DNA of 64,000 nt from Fistularia commersonii. Its lineage: Eukaryota; Chordata; Actinopteri; Syngnathiformes; Fistulariidae. The notes beneath the pieces are model-generated. The model had not been told where the DNA came from. It ran no database searches and saw nothing but the letters and a program-made list of their open reading frames with translations. Below are positions 56,641 through 64,000 of the stretch, piece after piece. The DNA lies in the NCBI GenBank assembly GCA_037954325.1, contig JBBMNZ010000003.1, positions 2,500,965 through 2,564,964 of the forward strand. Direction: 5' to 3'. How positions within the stretch are numbered: the stretch's first letter is position 1; every line of letters starts with the position of its first letter. The position numbers and the translations under genes are program-made.

Positions 56641-57805
56641 GAAATAAACCTTCTGTTTTTTTTGGGTTTTTTTTATTCATCTTTTTTAATAAATGGGACC
56701 TGACCTGACTGCGGGTTTAGGCTTTCTTTGACAAAAAGTGGGCCTTGTTTGGAGGAAAAATCCGGCAATAATGAAAAATGGCTTGGTGTGCTTTATATAT
56801 TAAATAAAGTGGGATAGAATATGCAGTTCCAATAGGTAAAATATATTTTAATGCTGTCCTCAGACCTTATTTCATTAAATGATAATGCTAAATAAGCTGC
56901 AAAATCCATGAGTATTAAATGTTAATGTGAGTTTAGAAAAGCAAGTGATTTCAAGGTGAAAAGCCAACCTATAAAGTTATTTATTGACAAGAAGAGATTG
57001 ATTTAAAGACATTTTTAAGATTGATTTGATATAAAAAAAATAAATTAAAAAAAAATTGGTTCTGGGGAATTAAAAAAATATAGATTAAAAGGGTCAGATT
57101 TAGGTTGGGTTTGAAATAAAAAAATGCTTGAAGGAAATAAGAACATCAACAGATTATAATAAATCGTACTATTTATACCTTTTTTGGATATTTATCAAAT
57201 GCTGGTCGGAGAACTTAAACATAACAACATCAACTGCATCCACACCAAATATCACGGCACAGATTTCACAACATTTAACCAAATATCAGCTGAAAATGTG
57301 CATAAAACATTGTGCTCTGACATTTAACATATAAAATAATAAACGGGGAAGCTTTAATATTGGGAGCAGATTAGCCGACGAAGGAATTTAATATTAAAAT
57401 CCACTCAGACCTCCTGGAAAAAAACAACAAAAAAAAAAAAAAAAAATCCATACTGCCTCAAAATATGATCAAAAAAGAGCGACATTAAGAGTGACGACAA
57501 CTATTTAGCTAAATAAATGAAAAACACACAAGGACACGACAGGCAGAACCACAACTACATACAAGAACTACATATTTGGATGATTGTTGGTCAGATTCGC
57601 GTCGGCGTGGTGAGTTTTGCTAAAATCCTGGCGTGTTCTCTGTCTCACGCGTCTCTCTGCTCTGTGAGAATCATCTTACGCCGGGAAAAAGTGCTTCGGT
57701 GTAAGATTTCTCCTCCCAATTAACTGGAGGTCACATGGCCGGGGTGTGTTTTGGTCCGTGCATGTGAAAAATACAAATTAGAAATAGCAAGAAAGTATTC
57801 AGAAG
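56641..57805. other. AT-rich intergenic, nothing recognised
   Basis: A-run at 57429-57446 and AT-rich sequence throughout. Two 68-codon ORFs (57128, 57517) are unsupported. Confidence 0.45.
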
Positions 57806-58162
57806 CTCGGAAAATTAGAATATTGTGATAAAGTTCTTTATCTTCTGTAATGCAATTAAAAAAACATTTTTTTTTTAACTTTTTTGTGATATTCTAATAT
57901 TTTGAGATAGGATTTTTGAGTTTTCTTAAGATGTAAGCCATAATCAGCACTTTTAAAATAATAAAATAATAATAATAATACATAGGTTTTCTATAGCGCT
58001 TTTCATGACACTCAAAGACGCTTTACAAGTGAGAAACAAAGGGCTTGCAATATTTCAGTTGATTTGTAATGAATCCAGAATTTATGACATTTTTCTTTTT
58101 GTAATTGCATGACAGAAGATAAAGAACTTTATCACAATATTCTAATTTTCTGAGACAGTCCT
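57806..58162. mobile_element. Palindromic MITE, copy E, interrupted by a retroposon fragment
   Basis: Matches the family (GGAAAATTAGAATATTGTG at the left, TTTTCTGAGACAGTCCTG at the right), but about 75 bp of unrelated sequence lies inside at roughly 57963-58040. The insert holds AAT units, then TTTTCTATAGCGCTTTTCATG and ACTCAAAGACGCTTTACAA, a common teleost repeat end. The insert must be younger than the MITE. Confidence 0.8.
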
Positions 58163-58490
58163 GTATTTATATATATATATATACATACATACATGGATTC
58201 TGAGTATCTGAATTCATACCATCCACGACACAATGGACACAAATATAAGGCCGCACGTGTAATAATTCAAAGAAAAAAATCTAGTTGGACTGTTTTCAAC
58301 CGACAACAAGTTTAAGTTGGTAAATAATCTGCATAATAAAGATCCAGAGATTCTCCATGAGCTGCCCGAGGATGGACACCAAGGACCAGGGAGGAGGAGG
58401 AGCTGGAACAAGCAGCATTCACAGAGGACAGCTGTTTGGCCAAATGTCTGATGAAAGGTGAGAGGAGGAGAGGGGTGCACATTGCCAGAT
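58163..58490. other. Intergenic; 208-codon minus ORF judged spurious
   Basis: The ORF 58214-58840 (-) crosses the (TG)n tract and has no family resemblance. No other feature seen. Confidence 0.4.
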
Positions 58491-58534
58491 GTGTGTGTGT
58501 GTGTGTGTGCATGTGTGTGTGTGTGTGTGTGTGT
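58491..58534 (+). repeat. (GT)n microsatellite
   Basis: About 21 GT units with one GCAT interruption. Confidence 0.97.
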
Positions 58535-59213
58535 CTTTGGACTCCCGACCCACCCCTTCTCATTTGAACCTTCCTGCATCCCGATGATGGCTTTTGCAGA
58601 AACCTGACAATAAAGATGACTCCACCCTGCCTTGAGAGCAGCCCTCCGGAGACTACTGGTAACCTTCACCGTGCGTGCACGCTTCTGTGCACGCACACTT
58701 GTTTCCACTGATGATGAGTGGGACCTTTTTAAAAACAAAATAAAATAAAATAAACAACAGTTGTTGCTTGTATGATTGCATCTCTGAACCTCATCTGCAA
58801 GGCGATATATGGAGGGGGGGGGGGGGTCATTAACATGCACACGCGTGACGGGATTTTTTTTTTTTTCACGCCGAAGTTATCCGTGATCGATCACACGCAC
58901 GCTCCTGCACGCCGTGCACGCAACCTCCTTCCATCAAACCACCAACAGTAAATCAGTGGCTCCGGACTCCTCGGTCGTCCCGTGCAGCTGCAGCTGCAGC
59001 CCCGCGGCTGCTCTTTCGCCAGCCGTCACCTCCGAACCCCCCCTTCACACACACACACACACTCAGTGGAAGACCCACGCAAGCTGCGGCACAGTAAAAA
59101 CCGCGCACAGCGTGGGTCAAACACCTTGAGATATGAAGAAAACGCATCACTATGAAGAAGGACGGAGGCGAGAAACCCCCCGCACAAACCGCACACCTCT
59201 AACTTTACACTCT

Positions 59214-59267
59214 ATGCATGCATGCATGCATGCATGTGTGTGTGCGTGTGTGTGTGTGTGTGTGTGT
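59214..59267 (+). repeat. (ATGC)n then (TG)n compound microsatellite
   Basis: About five ATGC units followed by TG units with a TGCG interruption. Confidence 0.97.
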
Positions 59268-59404
59268 TTGCGTGGATTATCAGCGGGACTCACCCGGCCA
59301 CGCTGCAGGATCTCCCGGTGGAAAAAAAAAAAAAAGTCCGTGTTACTCCGTTAGTATCATCCACGGGAGCGGAGCCGTTGTGACCGACTGCTTGCAGACT
59401 GGCT

Positions 59405-59492
59405 GCTCTCTATCTCTTTCTCTTTTTCTCTCTCTCTCTTTCTCTTTCTCTTTCTCTATCTCTCTCTCTCCATCTCTCTCTCTCTCTCTTTC
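59405..59492 (+). repeat. (CT)n polypyrimidine tract
   Basis: About 88 bp of CT and CTTT units with TATC variants. The ORF over it is a SLSL simple translation. Confidence 0.95.
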
Positions 59493-59581
59493 CCTGTTCT
59501 GCTGCGCGCTCCCGACGCAGCCGGTGCGCGGGCACAGCGCAGCCTACCGGAGAGTGCACGGATTTTTCTGTTTTACCTGTC

Positions 59582-59582
<1 letters not shown>

Positions 59583-59610
<28 letters not shown>
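59583..59610 (+). repeat. Poly(T) tract
   Basis: 28 consecutive T. A second T-run of about 19 lies at 59659-59677. Confidence 0.97.
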
Positions 59611-59615
<5 letters not shown>

Positions 59616-60239
59616 TAACCTTGAATTTATATAAACGGGGATTCCAAGAGATGCACTTTTTTTTTTTTTTTTTTTTTGAAGAGAGGACTTTATTAACATG
59701 CGAGGAGCTTCAACACCGGCGGAAAATATCTGGAAATGGAATAATCGACTTGAAGATGAAGAGAAAATCAGCTTGGAAATGTAAAAATAAGAGAGGAACC
59801 CGCTCCCTTTTAACGTAGAATTATCAACCGACCATGCTAGACACTAGTTAACTTAAACAAAAAGATAATGGTCACATTTTAAAAAAGAGTTTAATTAGAA
59901 ATAAATCCATATGTTGCAGCTTTGGCTTGAAATGAAAGCCAGGCTGAAGACCGCTTAATATAAAAAATATATAAAAAAAAAACAAAACTCTGCAGATATA
60001 AGATTGTTATGTGTGTCGAAACTGAAGCCACGACTTCAATAAAACTCTTTCCTACATTTTAATCCGTTCAATACATTAAATGGTCAGTATCAGACATCCT
60101 TAGCACGATTGTAGGAAAATGTTAACACGTAAACGATGTTATTATTCGGTTTAAATTTTTTATGCAAAATTCTGATTGGACATTTTCTTTGTAAAAATTA
60201 GATTTTTTTTTTTTTTTTTTGGTCCTTTTTATTCATATA
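59611..60239. other. Intergenic, nothing recognised
   Basis: AT-rich downstream of the CpG block; T-run near 60206-60221. Confidence 0.45.
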
Positions 60240-60547
60240 CACTGCTCAAAAAAATAAAGGGAACACTAAATGAATGAAATATTCTTAATAAATACATAGT
60301 TGAATGCGTTCACAACAAAATCACCCAAAAATTATCGATTGAAATCTAATGTTTGAACCCTTGGAGGTCTGGATTTGGAAATGAAAGTGTAAAAACACAC
60401 AACATTGGCTGTTCCAACGTTGATGTGAAAATGTGAAAAAAAAAAAGTGAAAATGAATCAGTGTCACTTCCTAAGTGGACACTTTCATTTCACACAAGTG
60501 TGATTGACTTGTGTTGTTTAATTGTTCCCTTTATTTTTTGGAGAAAT
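60240..60547 (+). mobile_element. Tc1-type MITE, diverged copy
   Basis: Left end CACTGCTCAAAAAAATAAAG is intact, while the right end TTTATTTTTTGGAGAAATAT is mutated. The internal blocks (CCCTTGGAGGTCTGGATTTG; GAATCAGTGTCACTTCC) are diverged and partly deleted compared with 7728. Confidence 0.85.
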
Positions 60548-60663
60548 ATATATGAGAATTTCTGCGATAGATGATTATTTACATGAATCAGTAAAATGAA
60601 CCGATAATGGTTAAAATAATTAAAATAAATGTTGTCGGAGTGATTGATCAGTCTTTGCAAGCC

Positions 60664-60800
60664 GTTTTGTTTTTTTATCCGTCCAGGCAAACTATTTTCT
60701 TTGAATATTTTAATAAGTATTTTCAAATCGACATTGAATTTAGAAACTCCTTTTTATTTTTTTTTTAAATTTGTATGGATGCTTACATACAATTATTCAT
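60664..60800. repeat. Dispersed duplication, copy 1
   Basis: CAAACTATTTTCTTTGAATA, TTTTAATAAGTATTTTCAAA, TAGAAACTCCTT and GCTTACATAC recur in order at 62072-62220. It may be an unclassified repeat or a local duplication 1.4 kb apart. Confidence 0.75.
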
Positions 60801-62071
60801 CCCTTCACTTCCTAAGCAAATATACACATTGTGTATTTTTACAATGTGTGTTTTCACAACAGGATAATTGCATTTCCAATTGTTCCAACTGCAGAAAAAT
60901 ATTTAAAAGGTGGTATGAAATGGTGGTATGTCAGATTTCTGGTGTTCCTTTTTGAAGACAACCCCATTCAGAGACCTTGATAAATAATAACAGAAAAAAA
61001 ATAATATTTCCCACTCTTATTTCATTTATTTTCTTGACTCAATTCAGTTACTTTATTGGTTTGCCATGATATTCATCGGCGTGAAGGAGACACTTAGGAA
61101 ATTCACATCTTGCCTCTTCCCCAAATTGTATTTAACAAGAGACGACCACGGAACCCGTCACCGTCAGGTTTTTATCAAAAAACTGACGCCGTGAAAATAA
61201 ATCCAACACGGCTGAAGGTTATTTATGAGCCACTTCTGTTTATCTACCCAAGTTCTGGACATGTCCTTTTGTTTTTGTTTTTTTTAATATCGTAGATGAC
61301 TTTGCACTTGCACTCAGATATAAAGAATCTGAGCTTAAAAGTTTTTAGCCTCGCTGGTTTCCAGGTCATTGTTTTGAGTCCGTTGACCTCTGACCTCTGA
61401 CGTTTGCTTGCATTTCATGCACAAACCGTTTTTATTCCCTCATCGCTTCACGTCAGTATGTCCGCAGTAAAGGCTAAATCACAAAGCTATTCTGTGTTAT
61501 TAAGATAAGAAAAATTCTCAAGTAGCTCCAAAAATGAAATAACAATTCAATCATTCACATCAAGTATGAATTCTGTACCGATCTTTGGGCCGTAGTTTGC
61601 CCACCCCCGATTTACACTTAAGTAGTTTTTGAGAAAATAAAAATAAGCCGGGATTCGAAGGGACGGGGATTATGAATGTCTTCTGGTAAAATCGAACATT
61701 CCAATATTTCTGATTTTAAATCACGTGTTTTCATCATGATTATTTTTTATTATGTATGTAATAAGTCGTAGAATCATCGGATGCCAGTCGAACGTTCAAT
61801 GAAGTCTTACGTTATTATTTCAAGGGTGTTGCGTCTAAAGCGAATAAGATCTTTTCATCGGACAATCGTTTTAGCTTGTGGCGACTCTGACTAATACATT
61901 TTTTTGTACATGTATCTGATATGGTTGTCATGTTCTGTCAAATAACACAATTTGATGTCATTTGAGTAGTTTTAATGTGCTAACAATGGTGCGGTCTGAT
62001 TATTAAGGAGAACACTGAATATGTAAGATTAAAATTGGTCAAATTTTACGGGCGGGTTCTCTGATCTCAGA
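60801..62071. other. Intergenic, nothing recognised
   Basis: AT-rich unique-looking sequence. Short ORFs are unsupported. Confidence 0.45.
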
Positions 62072-62220
62072 CGTTTTACGTTTTTTATCCGGCTCGCCAA
62101 ACTATTTTCTTCTAATATTTTAATAAGTATTTTCAATCAATATTGCATTTAGAAACTCCTTATTTTTTTTGTATAGTTTATTTGTATAGTTGCTTACATA
62201 CGTACATATGATCATTAATG
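62072..62220. repeat. Dispersed duplication, copy 2
   Basis: Paralogue of 60664-60800 with small indels; flanks are unrelated. Confidence 0.75.
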
Positions 62221-63685
62221 ATTTTTAAAGTTGAAATAAACTGAAAATATCTAAATTGCAATTTTCATTTTGTACAATTTACATGATACCTAGTTGGCCG
62301 GCGCATAAAAAATATATATAAGAAATGTTGCCTGTGATCAAATTTACAAATCGGCACATTCAATATCCTCATGCAATCAATGGGATATTTGATTTTTAAC
62401 TGGGCTTTAGTGCACTTATTGTGCAAGACAAGATTTTAAAGATCAATTTGCGTCCCTGATTTCTGTGTTTTTGTTTATATTTGTAATTATAAGTCATATT
62501 TAACTGGGAAATATCGGCTAATTTATCATTTTATCACAGTTGCAGTGACACTGCAGTCTCATCTACTAATAGAGACAAAGCCCATGAATTTAATTCAATT
62601 TAATTCACAAAGCCCATTAATGTAATTGTAAAGATACTAATGATTTCTGCTGTTTAAGAGGGTGAAGCGGTTTTACTGACTTTGCTGCTGTTGTGTAGTT
62701 TTTTTGTTTGTTTTTTGTTTTTTCTTTTGTGTTAGTAAATTTACCAGAGCAAACATCTCGTCCACCATCGGTCATAGCAGCGTAGAAATTGACCCTCTGA
62801 ACCATCTATTTCATAATTTTATATCAATATGCATTGAAATGAGATTTACCGGGATGTTTTTTCCCGACATAAAAAGCGGGTTCTCATTTTAACAGCAGGG
62901 GATGTTATTACAGATAATAAAAATTATTATGTTATCAAAATATGTTTTTTTTTTTTCATTTCCGGCTACCAGATAGCAATATAGCAGTTTTCCAGCACTT
63001 CATAAAATAACCTTATTAAGGCTCTCGTCAATAAATTTTACTCTCTTCATTTATTTTATCGTTTTCGTTTATTTAATCCCTCTTTTATTCTGTATTCTTG
63101 GTTCTGTGTGAGTTAGTATCGGACTTTTTTACAACGATTTGTAGATTTCTGTTTGTCTCTGTGCCATGTTTTGTTCGACTCCTGGCCTTTTGTGAATGTT
63201 GGTCCTGTTTGTACAAGTTTAATGTGTCTCCGCTCAGGAAGGGAAGTCTCTACCTTGCAAGACGTGTTTAGTTTGTAAAATAAGAATGTGTCCTTTTCTT
63301 TTTTTTTTTTTTGTTTTACTGACCTCTCGTCCACATTCGGGTCTGGATCTCCTGCACGCTCAGGACATCGTGCTGGTCAAACAAGGTCCAGTTTGAGATG
63401 TTTGGCTATGAAATTCCATTCAACACCCTTGAATTACTGTTGACATACTTTCTTTGCAGAATTACAGAATTTTAGAAATAGTTCAACTACAATTCATGGT
63501 TGGTATTTAAGGTAGAAACAGATGGCGCCGCTTTTATTTTCTTTGAATTGTTTAAAATCCTCAAACACAGAAAAGCTCAATTTTTTAATGGAACCTTGTG
63601 ACTAAAAACCTGATACTGAGTGGTGCCTTTTTTGCAAAAACTACTCTTTGTAACACCAGTTTCCAAAATAACAGTGAATAAAAAA
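62221..63685. other. AT-rich intergenic, no gene seen
   Basis: T-runs at 62948-62959 and 63299-63312. No recognised coding or repeat sequence. Confidence 0.45.
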
Positions 63686-63689
63686 AAAA

Positions 63690-63790
63690 TCATTATTTTC
63701 TTTGAGCCACACAGCCCGCTAGACGAGGTCTCCAAAGACAAAACTCGAACAGCTACTGTACCAACCAACTGAGCAACAAAAAGATGTCAT
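63690..63790 (-). repeat. Weak tRNA-like (SINE head?) sequence
   Basis: The minus strand reads TTGCTCAGTTGGTTGG (A-box-like), then CTGTTCGAGTTTT (weak B-box-like) 17 bp later. The spacing is too short and no cloverleaf is apparent, so this is at best a degraded tRNA-derived SINE fragment. Confidence 0.2.
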
Positions 63791-63904
63791 TTTGCTCCTT
63801 GAGGTTTGCAGCAAAAAGGCTTTGTAATTTCTTCAGGAGGCGGTAAAGAACAGTTATATTCATTTCAATTATGCAGGATAACAGACTACAAATACATTAA
63901 CTTA

Positions 63905-64000
63905 GCGATGTATATGTATATGTATATGCATATCCATATGTAAATGTATATATATGTGTGTGTGTGTGTGTGTATGTAAATGTATATGCATATATATATG
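63905..64000 (+). repeat. TATATG/TG-rich simple sequence, runs to the window end
   Basis: Units of TATATG and a (TG)n tract at about 63955-63973. It continues past the edge. Confidence 0.9.

Larger units (their letters stand above)
58640..59570. promoter_or_regulatory. CpG-rich block, candidate promoter or 5' non-coding exon
   Basis: CpG density is the highest I see in the window: by eye about 18 CpGs in 58860-59045, and many more at 59160-59350 and 59500-59560. It carries a GC-rich CAGCTGCAGCTGCAGCC motif, a CT-rich tract (59405-59492) and several short tandem repeats, as is common in fish 5' regions. No ORF is convincing. Whether it is a transcription start, and for which gene, cannot be told from this window. 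Confidence 0.35.

Noticed and set aside
58214..58840. 208-codon minus-strand ORF
   Set aside because: Crosses a (TG)n tract giving HTHT runs, and has no recognisable domain.
63690..63790. tRNA gene
   Set aside because: A-box and B-box are imperfect and too close, and no cloverleaf can be drawn.

Overview
The window looks like intergenic DNA from a teleost fish, probably percomorph-like. It is AT-rich overall, carries many long (CA/TG)n tracts, and holds families common in teleosts: internally deleted Tc1-like, hAT-like, pogo/Tigger-like and TTAA-type (piggyBac-like) DNA transposons, a 5'-truncated RTE-type LINE, an L2-type LINE 3' end, and several retroposon 3' tails with simple-repeat ends. 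The species assignment is inference from these families. I found no convincing host protein-coding gene, tRNA, rRNA, CRISPR array or prokaryotic-type operon. Nearly all long ORFs are simple-repeat translations or antisense shadows of transposon sequence.

Layout. At 0-13 kb there is a cluster of MITEs: Tc1-type copies, a palindromic AGGACTGTCTCAG-ended family, a complete 600-bp hAT deletion derivative with a perfect 8-bp target-site duplication (2518-3117), and a 636-bp inverted-repeat element built from an iterated TTATTACAAAATG motif (4822-5457). At 13-24 kb there are microsatellites, a 3 x 150-bp tandem repeat (18461-18910) and the only long meaningful ORF, a truncated LINE reverse transcriptase (23139-24104). 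At 24-38 kb there is a 621-bp degenerate pentamer array (28166-28786), a decayed Tc1-like transposon with long inverted repeats (about 33540-35025) and a decayed hAT copy (about 36637-37343). At 38-51 kb there are two TTAA-ended MITEs (one here, one at 54.5 kb), a second pentamer array (43043-43560), an L2 3' end, a Tigger-type deletion derivative, Tc1-MITE copies including a local triplication (47.7-48.36 kb), and a 615-bp GATA array with a regular spacer (50358-50972). At 51-64 kb the sequence is more complex, with several conserved-element-like blocks and a CpG-rich block (58640-59570) that could be a promoter or 5' non-coding exon.

No genes can be shown to work together. The most coherent signal is one retroposon family (called R1 here) whose 3' ends adjoin the GATAA and GATA arrays. 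This suggests that tails left by retroposition seeded the largest satellites in the window. TAAT-rich, non-repetitive blocks at about 12.5, 40.9, 48.9, 54.0 and 56.5 kb suggest a regulatory desert near a developmental gene, but that needs cross-species alignment.
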